64,000 bases of DNA from assembly GCA_017311185.1 (NCBI GenBank), contig JAESUZ010002605.1, positions 310,001-374,000 on the forward strand, in the 5' to 3' direction. Shown piece after piece: positions 10,369-21,249 of this stretch. The notes under the pieces were generated by a model. It was not told where the DNA came from. It searched no databases and was given only the letters and a program-made list of their open reading frames with translations. Each line of letters opens with the position of its first letter. The first letter of the stretch is position 1. This DNA comes from Proteles cristata cristata. Lineage: Eukaryota > Chordata > Mammalia > Carnivora > Hyaenidae. The translations under genes were made by a program, and so were the position numbers.

Positions 10369-11820
10369 TGTATATTCCATCTGTGCAATAAGAACTTGAG
10401 CTAGTTTTCAGAATATATGAGGAACATGCAAACCTACTTTAAAAATATGATTGATGAAGACCCTATGGAAAATCTGAACTTTGAACAAATGCAGTGAGAC
10501 GTCCTGAGAATCTTTTGCCATATTCACTAAAAGCCTTGCCCAGGGAAACAACCACTGCATGCAGGCCTTGTGAAGGCATGAATGATAGGGGGTGTAGAAA
10601 AGTGGAGTAAGCAATGCCAAACTTAGGGTGGAAAAGGAGAATACAGGCCAAATCAGGGATATTTTTTCTTTTGATTAGTCCTGGCTAAGGGTTTCACCAA
10701 TTCCTTTTTATGAAGTTATTAGGAGTTAAGACACAATCTATATTGAATATTTTTAGAAATTATTGCAGGAGTTTTATAAGATAAATATATGAAGTCCTAC
10801 TTAAGATAGAGACTGAAGTCAGGTAATGCCAATTGATCATTTTCACCAAGATTTTAGTGTTCAGAAAAGATTTGTTGCTGTTTATCTATACCATAGATTA
10901 AGATTACTACACATCAGAATGAACAAGATATTACCAAACCACCTTTCTAGCTACAGAGATAACTGGGCTTAACTGGGCAATTTAATAGAAATGGCAGTGA
11001 CTATAAGTCTTAATGTTTTATTTCTTATAGATGATAGTAGGCCAAATGAGGAAATGGAATAGAATTTGCATGATCAGTGTCACTACTGACATACATGACT
11101 TTAAGTGTCTTTTACGTGTGTGGGAGAATGGTGACAGAATATAGACACAGTTTTCATTTGCTGTAGTCGACTCCCATAAACCCAAGTGAGTTTCTCCGCC
11201 AGAGGCAGTGCAAACAGGAGGGGGCATCGCAGCCCTGTAGAATACACTGTGGACTGGGTTTTTTTTTTTTGCTTTTGTTTTTGTTTTTAATTTAGAGGTA
11301 TTGAACTATCACCAACTGCAAATTTGAGAAGGTCTGTGGTTTAACCCCAGCCATAACAAAAATATGAAACTCTATATGCTATAGAATAAAATTAGGGAAA
11401 GCAGAAGTGAGTCAAGAGCTATAGTTAAGAAACCTTTCCTTAAAGGATTTAAGATCACAGCCAACAGATCTTTGGTGACTTAAATTTGATTTGGAAGTAT
11501 ACAAACTCCATCCTTTCTATGTGCTTGCTACCTATGTTAACTCCTCCTCTGAAAAGTAAAGGCAAAGTTCCTGCCCCGGACAATTTGAAACCATAATGAT
11601 TTCATTTTATTCTTTTTGGATATTATTTGTTGGGATGAGAGTCACAGGCAAGGAGAACAAGAGTAAAATATCCCGAGACAGGCAGTTTCAGTGATGTGGT
11701 TCCAACGATGAACATTCCAGAGATCTCATGGCAAGTCCTATTACTGTGATACTTCCTGCCCAATAAGAGGTTTGGAAAGTCAATATATGTACCCAGACTA
11801 TTGGCTGTGAAAGTCAACGA
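10369..11820. other. unique non-coding sequence
   Basis: No repeat was recognised apart from a short T-run followed by GCTTTTGTTTTTG at 11259-11290. No gene was seen. Confidence 0.5.
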
Positions 11821-11829
11821 AGGTACCTC

Positions 11830-12420
11830 AATCTTTTTCCAACCCTCAGCTGAGCAGTTTAATCAAATGTATCAGAACAGACAGCTGTGGTTCCCTTTTC
11901 AATCTGAAAATAATGAGCCCAAGGGTCTGTGAGCTTCTGCAACAGACGAGACACCTCCTTCATTGACGGGCATCTCCTTCCAGCGGCTTTTAACAATTTG
12001 AAATTGATTGGACCTGCAGCCTTTGAAGGATAATAGCCCCTCGTAACATTTTGAGAGGTGCACAACTTGAAATGGCTCATGGTATTTCATTTCAGTGTTT
12101 CACACTGCTCTTCATTTAACCATCCAGGAAACGTAAACAGGACACTGCTTCACACTCCCGAGAGCTTGTAATGTTCACTTGTTTGCATGACACTCGCTGA
12201 GTAGCCTAATTATCTTCGGGTGGCAGATTACATGCGGTCACGTTAACCGGTGAAGCGTGCATTGTCTGTATCAACAGATACACGTGAATTTTTGGAGGTG
12301 GTGGCTCAGGTTGTTGTCGTGCTCTTTAATGTTTGAATATGTACTATTTATGTTTTATTTGACTGCTAAAATTTCAAAATTTGAATAAGCAAAAGTAAAC
12401 ATAAAATGTGATACCTGAAG
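11830..12420. promoter_or_regulatory. candidate conserved non-coding element
   Basis: A repeat-free block that keeps many CpG dinucleotides (for example near 11946, 11966, 12045, 12130, 12193, 12218, 12236-12260, 12292, 12320) while its surroundings are CpG-poor. It contains a CACGTG E-box at 12291-12296, GTTAAC at about 12242 and TTTGCAT at 12182-12188. This composition fits an element under constraint, but conservation cannot be tested from one sequence, and no transcript start is identified. Confidence 0.3.
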
Positions 12421-14305
12421 AACAATTTAAATCAAATCATGCCCTGATTATAACAAATTTCTGAAAGGCAAGTAGTATTTAGCTCTGAATTTTTCAAAGG
12501 CAATATCAGGATCCATGCTCATCATTCAGACTTCTGAAATCATTAGAGGTTCTTACATGGCTACCTGCCAAGGAATATTCTTTGTTCGTTATCAATTCTT
12601 TAGACGAGATTTCCTAAGGGCCGCCTCTGATCTGAGAGCATTTAATACGGGGTTTCAGTTCATGAAGTGTCACTATAGTGTCCAGTGTGTGCTGTCTCTC
12701 TTACTACCTTGTATTTATTTCTGATCACACCTCAAAGCGTAACTGGTTAAATGTTTTTAAAGTCACTCCAAATAGATTTTCTAGTATTACATTCCACACA
12801 AAAGGAACCTATTAAATCTTTTGGGTGCAGATGCACAAAGAAACAAGCAAAAACCATCAACTCTCCTCCCACCCGCAGATCTCTGCTAATAATTTTATAA
12901 TATGGGCATATGTGCTTCATACAACAGGGGCCTTGAGGAAGAAAAGGCTTTGTAGAATGCACCCTTAGTCTGACAATTAGACAAAAGAAAGAGACCACAA
13001 CAACGCTAGCATACACAACTCTGGCGAGAATTATGAAAAGGCTTTTTTTTTTTTTTTAAATCTTCTTCCAATTGCAAATGCATTTCTGACTTTTTAGAAA
13101 GGTTAGAGCTATACGAGATCTGGAATCAAAACCTGATGTGACCTACATAAAAGAAACGCTGATTCCCTAATTAAACCAAGCTGTGGCTGCAGGCTCTGTA
13201 AAGAGCTGCCAAAAAATCATCCAATCAATCTTTCGACTATCCTCCAGGAATGTGGCAAGGAGGGTGGAGAGGCAAAAGATGGCTGTGAGGATGCGGAGGC
13301 CGAGGAATGTTCTTCCTATACTCACTCCATACTGAGGGTCCTGCATTTCCAGCACGTCAGGAGGATGGAAAAGACCATGTGGAGGTGGGGGCTGGGAAGC
13401 AAGGGGACCAGCAGGGGTTGAGGAGAAAAACAGACTAAATGTTTTAACAGCTGCCCTTTTTTTTCTTCACCTATTTTGCCCAAGGATCTGATTTCCTTCT
13501 GAAGGGGTGGGCTTTCTATGGGCCAAGGGCTCAGCAGGGCCTGTTTACTCTGAGAAGCAGAATCTTGCTTTTGAGGAGAAGAAACGGGTGGTGAGAAGAA
13601 AATGGAATATTTTACAGAGTTCATATTAAAGCAAAACCAGTCAGAGAAAAGGCAGTTCATCTGAATTTTAAGTAGAGACTGGCAACAAATGAAGAAGAAA
13701 AAAACCACCTCACATTCTTCGTCTCAAATTTTTGACAGGAAAATTGTTCTTCAGGAAAGATGGAATGTCATTCCCATGTAACTTCCTCTTTCACTGCAGT
13801 TCCTTGATGATGCAGAAGGCATGTTAATTGAGAAGGATTAGAAAAATAATTCAGCTGCTAAAATTGGAGACAAATAACTTGCAGAGAAGCAATAAAACAA
13901 ATGGCAAGGGTGCTCCTGTGAGCCAAACGTTTGGGGCTGCCAATATCAGAGAAAGGGCAATTCTCTGTGAAAAGAGCAGTTATTTATTTTCTTTACTGAA
14001 ACTTCTGTATTCCAGGGTTTTGGTTTTGCTACAGAGTACCTCACCACACAAACACAGGAGACGCTGGCGCTCTCTGACTCACTGCGCAAGGACCATACCA
14101 CGGTAAGCAGCTAGGAGCATTAGCAACACATCTGTTAGTTTATTCCATGAGACACATAAATTCTCCTTTTCAGGAATTTGAGCAACCAAATGTAAATTGT
14201 AATTGCAGTCAGTTGTCAATTTCAAGCAAGTTCTGGAAGGCCAGAAAAAAGTCACCCCAAACTGCAGATACCTCTCTGATTTTATTTCAATTTGTTTTAC
14301 CAACA
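12421..14305. other. unique non-coding sequence
   Basis: Apart from a T-run at about 13041-13056, no repeats were recognised. The 128-aa minus-strand frame at 13322-13708 begins with a phenylalanine run encoded by a poly-A/T stretch and lacks any known domain, so it is not called as a gene. Confidence 0.5.
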
Positions 14306-14309
14306 TGCC

Positions 14310-14670
14310 TTTCTGGACCACCCCCACTCAGCCCCACTGAACCCGGGTCAGGCTGCTGCATTTCTTACTGCTTCACAGTCGTACCTCCTCTCTTCTCCAC
14401 TTACCCTCACCCCTCTCCTCTTGAGTTTCTAAGCTCCTAGCCCATCTAGCATTTCCACTCTCAACTCACCTTTGCAAAGAAAGTTTCCCTTCATCATCAC
14501 CTTCCCACTACTGTTCTAAAACACTGTATCCATTATATTCTGCACCACATACTTTCAGGCTTGATTTCTTTCTCTCTTGAATTGTCTATACTTGATTTCC
14601 ATGCATCTGATTTACTCAACTATGTCGTAAATGCCTCGTGGAAAAGAATAATGCCTTATACGTATCTCTG
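14310..14670 (+). repeat. possible L2 LINE fragment
   Basis: Pyrimidine-rich sequence with 'CACCTTTGCAAAGAAAGTTT', 'TTTGATTTACTCAACTATG'-like and 'AATGCCTCGTGGAAAAGAAT' segments. Their order loosely follows the L2 3' region (coding end, then GTAAGCTCC..GAGGGCAGGG). Divergence is high and the call may be wrong. Confidence 0.3.
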
Positions 14671-16020
14671 AAAAGTTGAAAAGTTCTTTAGTGTGGTGCT
14701 AAATTTCCAATTTTCTTGGAGACTGTCCTGATTTTAATCCTGAAATTCCATGTCCCAGGAAACATTTCAGTCCCTGGCAAACCAGACTGGCTGATCACCT
14801 TACCCAATAAGTGTAAATTAAAACTATAGAAAAAAAATTGTGATTGACTGTGGAAGCATTGAAAAAAATATAATGTTTTCATTAAGTGGAGAAGCCAAAA
14901 GTGATCATCAAGTGAATTAAAATTTGGCAGAGAAATACACTAAATAGACTGTATACACTATTTGCATAGGTCTATTACACATGAAACATATAAACAAGAG
15001 GAAGAAAAAGTAATGATTAATATAAGCTTCATATGCAGATGGAGTATTGGTTTCTGTTAAACTCAGTATTCAGTCCTCTCCTCTATTTATTCTATTTCTT
15101 TACTGGCCAATAGGGTAAGTGAAAAAGAAGAGAATATTGTTCTAAAGACTTCCATAGGTCACAAGAAACATGACTGGAGTTTCTCCAATCAGCCTAAGAT
15201 TAGCAATCCTCTTGAGTCATGGGTGTTTTAGCCCACATCTCAATGCTTTGCCTTTTTTCTTTTGCTGCTTAATTATAGTATTTTTGAGAGTTGTGTTGCT
15301 GTGAGCTTACTGGCCATACTTTAGTCCCCAGGGCCTACTAAGGGTTTTTGTAACAGCCTCCAAGATATGAGAAATTTTATTCATCGTATTACTCCAGGAA
15401 GTTACTTAAGCTTGGCAGTCTTGATGAATATTTCTAGTTATATATAATCAATAAGAATAGTATCACCATCTTAAATATGCCAATGTTTCATAGTTTTAGG
15501 AATACAATGAAATTATTCAATAATTAATACATCTGTTAAACTTTTTGAGTGTTTATTTTTCAAGAAATCCTGCTAGGCCTTCAGGGAACTTGTGGTGGAG
15601 ATGGGCAGGTGCAGAACAGGATGAGAAAGGCCCTGCCCCTGCTCAAGGGGCTCATGATGAGGCAGAGGAAGTTGATGCCAACATCGACACGGAACAGAAC
15701 CCATAGCAGAATGGAAAGTTCATTGCAAAGCTATGATAAGGGTTAAGAGTAGGAGATTGAAGATTAATTTTGACTAGCAGTCTTGGGGGAAAGTAGGAGA
15801 AGAGTTGGTTAGACACTAAGGAAACGGCATTGATATAGCAAAGGGAATCACATGAACATACAGATGAATAAAGCCATAGGAGCAAGGGAAAAGAAGACAT
15901 ATGCATACAGTGATAGTAGACAAGGAAGGTAGATGAGGATATGCAAAAGACTGAGAGTGCTCTGAGAGATGAAATTGGAAAGGTAAGTCAGAAAGGTCTG
16001 GAATCAGGGTGTCCGACGAG
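14671..16020. other. unique non-coding sequence
   Basis: Nothing recognised. Short open frames at 15549-15746 (+) and 15652-15906 (-) overlap on opposite strands and show no conserved motif. Confidence 0.5.
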
Positions 16021-16024
16021 GTGA

Positions 16025-16250
16025 CGAATGTTAATTGAGCTTCCCCTGGGAACTGGACACCGTACTAGGAAATGTGCGGAAGTTATTTCATTTAATGCTT
16101 ATTAAACCCTAAGGTAGTTATTTTTATCCTTATTTAATAGATGATGAAACAGGCTTAGAGTAGAAAAGTCATATACCCACATTCATACAACTAAAAGCCA
16201 AAACACCACAAAGCCAGTACCCAAAACCAGAGCTGTGTGCTTCTAAATTC
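16025..16250 (-). repeat. MIR SINE, antisense
   Basis: Reverse-complement MIR: 'TTAATTGAGCTTCCCCTGGG', 'CTGGACACCGTACTAGGAAA', 'TTTCATTTAATGCTTATTAA', 'TATCCTTATTTAATAGATGA' and 'GAAACAGGCTTAGAGTAGAA' follow the family's antisense order through to AAGCCAGTACCCAAAACCAG. Confidence 0.88.
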
Positions 16251-17390
16251 AAGTAAACTGAACTCTCTCTACTTGCCCCACATGATGTAGACTTTACTGG
16301 AAATACAAGGAGTTTTTAAAGGTTTGTAAATAGTGGCATGAAAGAACCAAGAGAGTTCTTTGGATTCATTGCACGGGAAGCATTGGCAGGTACAGAGTCT
16401 AAAGATAAAGAAGCAGAGGGTAATGAAGATTAGAAGTAAGCTAGTAACTGAAAAAAGCAAAACACCAGAGAGATAGTTACATAGCTAAGCTATTGGGCAC
16501 ATTTACTGGGCACAAGTCATAAGGGATTCCTAAAACAGAGCCTGTAAGAATATTGATGCCATCTGTTACAGTCAGTGTATCCGCCTTAGCAGGATATGAA
16601 AAAATGGGGGTTACCCTTTGTCCTTGACACATTTGAAGATGTTTTAAGTACACAAATCATTGTTAGGAAAATCATTATATTTCTGTTAAAACAAAGAGCA
16701 TTGCCTTTCGATTTAATACTCATATAAGCCTTTAATTCATGCAAGACTGTTCATAATCCAAGCAAGTCTCATCCACACTGACCAGTACTTTGTGTACTTT
16801 GTGTTTTTACCAGTTTTAATGATGGATGTCATCGAGTCTGCAATGCTGTAGCTAATGAAATGTCCGGTTTACAGAAACGAGGGTGGAATCCGCAGCAATG
16901 AATTCAAGGGCCAGTTGTTACTCAAAAAGCAAAAACATAGTATGGTTTCTTACCGACTTTGAAGGGAAAATTGAGAAAAAAATGGTGCCTGATCTTGCCT
17001 AAGGGAGATGAAGAACAATCCACATGAAAATAATCTAAATGCTTTAACATTTCCAGCATATCAGAAGGATGCAACTAAAAGAACAGAACCAAAATGAAAA
17101 TGAAAAAACTGAACATAACCATTGGAAAAATATCTTCACTTCGAGGACTCTTTATCCTTTTAGTAGAAATCTGTCAGGATCGTTTCAGCCATTGCTACAC
17201 TGGGGTTCAAAATAGATTTGGATAAAGCAGTAGAAATAACCATCGTAAAAAATTCCATCTGACAAAGGACAGATGGCTAGAGTGGTCTCTAGTGGTGCCT
17301 GCTCTTCTTGATTACCATGCAGTGTTTACATATAGAAATAATGGTCTTCTCCAAGCCTAATCATGATGATGATCATGATAATAACCCTAA
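16251..17390. other. unique non-coding sequence
   Basis: No repeat or gene recognised. It contains a small direct duplication of GTACTTTGT near 16785-16802. Confidence 0.5.
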
Positions 17391-17394
17391 TTTC

Positions 17395-17868
17395 TTAAAC
17401 ATTAATTATATGCTGGGCACTGTACTAGCTAGATTACATACATTTTTTTTCATTTTATCTTTAAAAAACTTTTTTAGTGTCTAGTTATTTATCTTGAGAG
17501 AGAGAGAGAGATAGAGTGTGAGCAGGGGGGTAGAGAGAGAGAGAGAGAGAGAGGGAGACACAGAATCGGAAGCAGGCTCCAGGCTCCAAGCTGTCAGCAC
17601 AGAGCCTGACGTGGGACTCAAACCCACAAGTTGTGAGATCATGACTTGAGCCGAAGTCTACCGCTTAACCGACTGAGCCACCCAGGCACTCCTCATTTTA
17701 TCATTAAAATGATCCTCTGATGAAGGCACACCATCTCCACTTTACAAGGTAAGAACATAAGTGTAGGAAGCTTCAAAAACTCTCCCAGAGTTACAGGCAC
17801 AAAAAGTGGCATATTAGCATATCTGCAATTCAAACACAAGCCTATCAGACTCTAAAACCTGGAATCGT
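17395..17868 (-). repeat. MIR SINE, antisense, split by a younger SINE
   Basis: The left part (17395-17459) carries 'TATATGCTGGGCACTGTACT' and CATTTTATC. The right part (17693-17868) resumes with CATTTTATCATTAAAATGATCC-type sequence, 'CACTTTACAAGGTAAGAACA' and 'CAAACACAAGCCTATCAGAC'. Joined, the two halves follow one antisense MIR, so the element at 17460-17692 is a later insertion. Confidence 0.88.
17460..17692 (-). mobile_element. felid CAN SINE inserted in a MIR
   Basis: An antisense full-length element: A/T-rich tail and AGAGAGAG at the left, 'GGCTCCAGGCTCCAAGCTGT' body, 'CCGAAGTCTACCGCTTAACC' head and GCCACCCAGGCACTCC end. The 10-bp target duplication TCATTTTATC is perfect at 17450-17459 and 17693-17702. 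Confidence 0.97.
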
Positions 17869-17878
17869 CACTCCTCTC

Positions 17879-18050
17879 CAGTGGCTCTCAGTCCTAGCTG
17901 CACATTGGAATCACTGGGGGACCTTTTACAACCGTTTCAATGCCCACACCTTACTCCTAGGGATTCTGATTTAATTAGTTTGGGGTGGACCCAAAGTTCG
18001 GACTTTTTAAAAGTTCCCCAGGGAATTATAATGGCCTGCAAGTGCTGACC
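17879..18050. repeat. MER5-type (hAT-Charlie) DNA transposon fragment
   Basis: It is quasi-palindromic, as the family is: 'CAGTGGCTCTCAGTCCTAGC', 'TGCACATTGGAATCACTGGG' and 'ATTCTGATTTAATTAGTTTG', then 'AAAGTTCCCCAGGGAATTAT'. These match GTTCTCAACCTTGGCTGCACATTAGAATCACCTGGGG and its mirror. Non-autonomous, with no transposase. The near-symmetry leaves orientation unassigned. Confidence 0.85.
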
Positions 18051-18055
18051 GTCAC

Positions 18056-19195
18056 AGTACCATACCAAATACTACCATCAAAAGTAATATGAATCTCTGG
18101 GAGTATAAGTTGAAGGGGAAAGAAAATAAACTTCATCCATTTATTTCATCTTCCACAATGGCCCACCACATACTTCATTTTCAGAATACCGCTCTTAACA
18201 AAAAATTTTTAACTATTCAGTTTATATCGAATAGATGAACTAAAAGATCACAGATAATACTCTATATAAATGTTGGTCTCCAAAATGAGAATCAGGGTAC
18301 AAAGCACCAGTTCTTTACTGATAAAACTTCTTTGATCTTTTTTGACAGAGAATCCTAGGAAAAATTTCTTCTGAATAGGAAAAGCATGGCAGTTAGTGGC
18401 TACGTATCATTTTTTTTAACTTGACCCCCAAAGTATGTTTTATATATGTCTCAATAGCCTCTTGGACTTATATGCAAAACAATGAACAAAGGATGGATAT
18501 GACAGATAAAAATGACCAAGAGGTGGGTCAGAAGGACAGTAACAAGTGGCTGGGGACAGGCCAGGACCCCAGGGATCTAGGAAGATTTGTCTCTGTATCT
18601 TCTGTCACCAGTGTTGTGGTGGACTTTACTCCTGTCCTAGACAGAGAATAACTTATATGGATATGTCAGTTTCAGTGTTGGTGTTTATAACTTTATTCTT
18701 CCCGAGTGTTGGAGTCTTTATCTACCTTGTTTTTTTGCTTCAGTCATCTTCTCCTCTCTTGCTCTCCATTCAACCCAAACCACAAACACACCCTGTACAA
18801 ACATGTACCTTTTCTAGAATACAAGACACACCATGGCAGGTGGAGAAATGGAGAGACAAAGCTATGAATGATTTCTCAATGCTTCATAATGGCTTTGGTT
18901 CACATGGATGGTTCACTGTCAGGTATGTGAGAGAGAAACGCCCAGACAGTGACCTCTCCCACAGACTTCTGACGGTCAGATAGGCGGCAAACAAGTGATG
19001 CATCCCAGAAATGCCTGAAAGTATGACTTTGCCTAATGACAGACACAGCTGGGATTTCAGAGACTCTGTCAACCTTCCTTACCCTCCACCCGCCTGTGGG
19101 CACTTTATCCAGAAGAAGGCCAGATCTTTTAGTCATGTGGGCTCGGCCTTTATGTAGAATTGTTCAGGAGAAAAAGCATGAGCCAGAGATCAAGA
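18056..19195. other. unique non-coding sequence with a 145-aa chance ORF
   Basis: No dispersed repeat was recognised. The + strand frame 18546-18983 (145 aa) is the longest outside L1. It has a hydrophobic middle stretch (around residues 40-75), no homology I recognise, no Kozak context worth noting and no codon bias. I treat it as non-coding. Confidence 0.5.
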
Positions 19196-19199
19196 ATAC

Positions 19200-19395
19200 A
19201 ATGTTTGGAGAGAGTCCTATAACTGAATCTGGGTTTTGTAAGTTATCTGCTATATAGCCCTGAGAAATTTAAATTCTCAAAGCCTCATTTTCCTCATCAG
19301 TAAATAGAAATGGAAACATAACATGTTTAATGGTTTAATGGGTTAATAGGAAGATTCAAGAAACTATGCTTATAAAACCTTTAGCACAGTCCCTA
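19200..19395 (+). repeat. MIR SINE
   Basis: 'CTGAATCTGGGTTTTGTAAG', 'TATATAGCCCTGAGAAATTT', 'CTCAAAGCCTCATTTTCCTC', 'ATCAGTAAATAGAAATGGAA' and 'TTTAGCACAGTCCCTATTCA' follow the MIR order (GTGACCTTGGGCAAG, CCTCAGTTTCCTCATCTGTAAAATGG, AGCACAGTGCCTGGCAC). Confidence 0.82.
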
Positions 19396-19399
19396 TTCA

Positions 19400-19570
19400 T
19401 TTGTGTGAAACACATTTATTGAAAACCTAATGGAACCAGGCTTGATTATAGGTGCTTAGGATCTAGCAGTGGATAAAACAGACAAAAAAATCCCTTCCTT
19501 TGTGGTGCTTACACTCTAGTGAAAGGAGACAGCAATAAACAAAGCAAAGAGATAAGATGTATAGAATGTT
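19400..19570 (-). repeat. ancient L2-type fragment
   Basis: 'ACATTTATTGAAAACCTAAT', 'GGAACCAGGCTTGATTATAG', 'AGCAGTGGATAAAACAGACA' and 'GTGCTTACACTCTAGTGAAA' match the common mammalian pattern TTTATTGAGCACCTACTATG..CAGTGAACAAAACAGACA..GAGCTTACATTCTAGTG. I read this as antisense L2-related sequence, and the exact family is uncertain. Confidence 0.6.
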
Positions 19571-19660
19571 AGAGTAAAATATATCCTATGTCTAATACAT
19601 AGGAAGTCTTTCTGTAAATATCATTGATAAAAAATAGTATCTCAATATGCCAACATACTT

Positions 19661-19691
19661 GTGAAGTAAAAACGTGAAGTAAAAACGTGAA
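19661..19691. repeat. 13-bp tandem duplication
   Basis: GTGAAGTAAAAAC occurs twice in direct succession (19661-19673, 19674-19686), followed by a partial third GTGAA. Confidence 0.92.
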
Positions 19692-19699
19692 TTATAACT

Positions 19700-20785
19700 T
19701 CACTCATTATAGAAGTAATAAATACATTAGGTATAAAGGAGTATTGTATCTCCTGAACTTTTAAACAAATGATTGAGCCGAAACTCCAAGGTTCAGTAAT
19801 GTTGAATCAGCAATTCAACTGACATAAAAAGGCACCACATGTGCAATCACACTAAAGCTGTTGCTCAAAGCTTATGTAACTCTTTGGAGCAAGGCCATGG
19901 GGAACCAATCCCTAGCTCTAAGAGACTCCACCGCTATTTCTACTTGAGCTACAGACAGATGTGAACAGCTAGTACTGTGTGTGTTGGGTTAAATGGTGTT
20001 TCCTGCCTCCTCTTATAAAGACCTCCCACATTTCCAAGATTTTGAAAGCTTCATCTCATTAGTGAGCGTTACCTTGTCTCCATCACCTCAGTAAATGGAT
20101 GGATACTGCACCAAACACTGCCCTAATCGTTTTCATGACTCTGAAAATTCTTTTTTTTTTTGGCAAGTTAAAAATAAACAATACATTTTCCACTTAAAAA
20201 TCAAATGTCATCGTTTCCATAAGCACAACTGTGTGAATGCAGCCGATTCCCTATAGAGTCAGAACAATGTTTATGAAAAGAAATGACCCCTAAAAAGCCA
20301 TGGTTCAAGGCATCATGGAAACACAAGCTGGTCCTATACGAGCAAGCTGGGAACTTTCCTTCTCAGAAAGCCTCTACAGGAAACACGAAATCTGCTGCTA
20401 AATTTCGGCAGCTACATCTGGCAGGCTGCAGCATGCACTGCCGTGCTGTGGCTGGCAGCATTGCTCACTCTCTGCCTGGCAGAGCCCTGCCGAGGATGCT
20501 AGCAGCCAAGCAGCTCTGAGTATGAAACTATGAGTTTGTGTTGAACATACAATTGACATGAAATGAACCAGGTCACAGTAAATGGGAAGGATTTACCACT
20601 CGGGAAGGGACTGTCTTAGTCTTATTTCTGTCCAATATTAGCTCGCGAAATGTTTATAACTTGCTTCTTATACCTCCTCCCTCTCTCTCATTCCCACAGT
20701 AGTACACTATTTCAGCTCAACTATTTATTCCCTCTTTTGTTGGGCTGGCCATATCTCTGTATTCTTATCATTAAAACTAATTAAA
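19700..20785. other. unique sequence with a GC-rich patch
   Basis: No dispersed repeat was recognised. A GC-rich stretch at 20380-20520 contains several GCAGC/GGCAG/CTGGCAG words and a 78-aa open frame (20283-20519). The frame shows no motif and ends in the patch. The patch could be a small constrained element, but nothing proves function. Confidence 0.4.
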
Positions 20786-20789
20786 TCTG

Positions 20790-21030
20790 GGAGAGGTAGC
20801 ATAAGCATGATGATTAAAAGTGAGTATTTAAAGCCAGAAAGACTTGCACTACTACTAGTAGTAGGTGTGAGACTTGGGGAAATTATTTAAACTCTACAAA
20901 TCTCAATAGCCTCATCTATAAAATGAAAGTGATGATATTATTTGTCTCATATCTCTGTTGAGAGGAATATGAGATAATGCCAAACATTAACATACTTCCT
21001 GGCACATGGGATGGATTTAAGAGAGTCTGC
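20790..21030 (+). repeat. MIR SINE
   Basis: It starts at 'GTAGCATAAGCATGATGATT' and runs through 'AAGCCAGAAAGACTTGCACT', 'GTGAGACTTGGGGAAATTAT', 'AATAGCCTCATCTATAAAAT', 'GAGAGGAATATGAGATAATG' and 'ACTTCCTGGCACATGGGATG', in full MIR order. Confidence 0.9.
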
Positions 21031-21120
21031 TCTGTTTCTGAAGGATTTAATTGTGGACAATTGTAGAGAGATCTCTCTATGTAGTTCTAAGTATATGAAC
21101 ACATTTGGACATTAGAAGCA

Positions 21121-21154
21121 GTATATATGTATGTAAGTGTATATATGTATATAC

Positions 21155-21185
<31 letters not shown>

Positions 21186-21245
21186 TCTCAAGCTGAAATA
21201 ACATATATATATCAAAGTGATATATATATATATATATATATATAT
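21121..21245. repeat. compound (TA)n/(CA)n microsatellite
   Basis: TATATGTATG units lead to a (TA)n run, then (CA)n at about 21166-21184, a 20-bp spacer containing CAAGCTGAAATAACA, then a second TATATATATCAAAGTGATATA and (TA)n run to 21245. The spacer motif CAAACTGAAA recurs just after the tract, hinting at local duplication. Confidence 0.9.
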
Positions 21246-21249
21246 CAAA

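Noticed and set aside
13322..13708. 128-aa minus-strand frame as a gene
   Set aside because: It starts in an A/T run encoding phenylalanines and matches no family I know. No splice or promoter context is seen.
18546..18983. 145-aa open frame as a host gene
   Set aside because: No recognisable domain, no codon bias, overlapping open frames in other phases, and no conserved gene signals. An open frame of this size is expected by chance in 64 kb.
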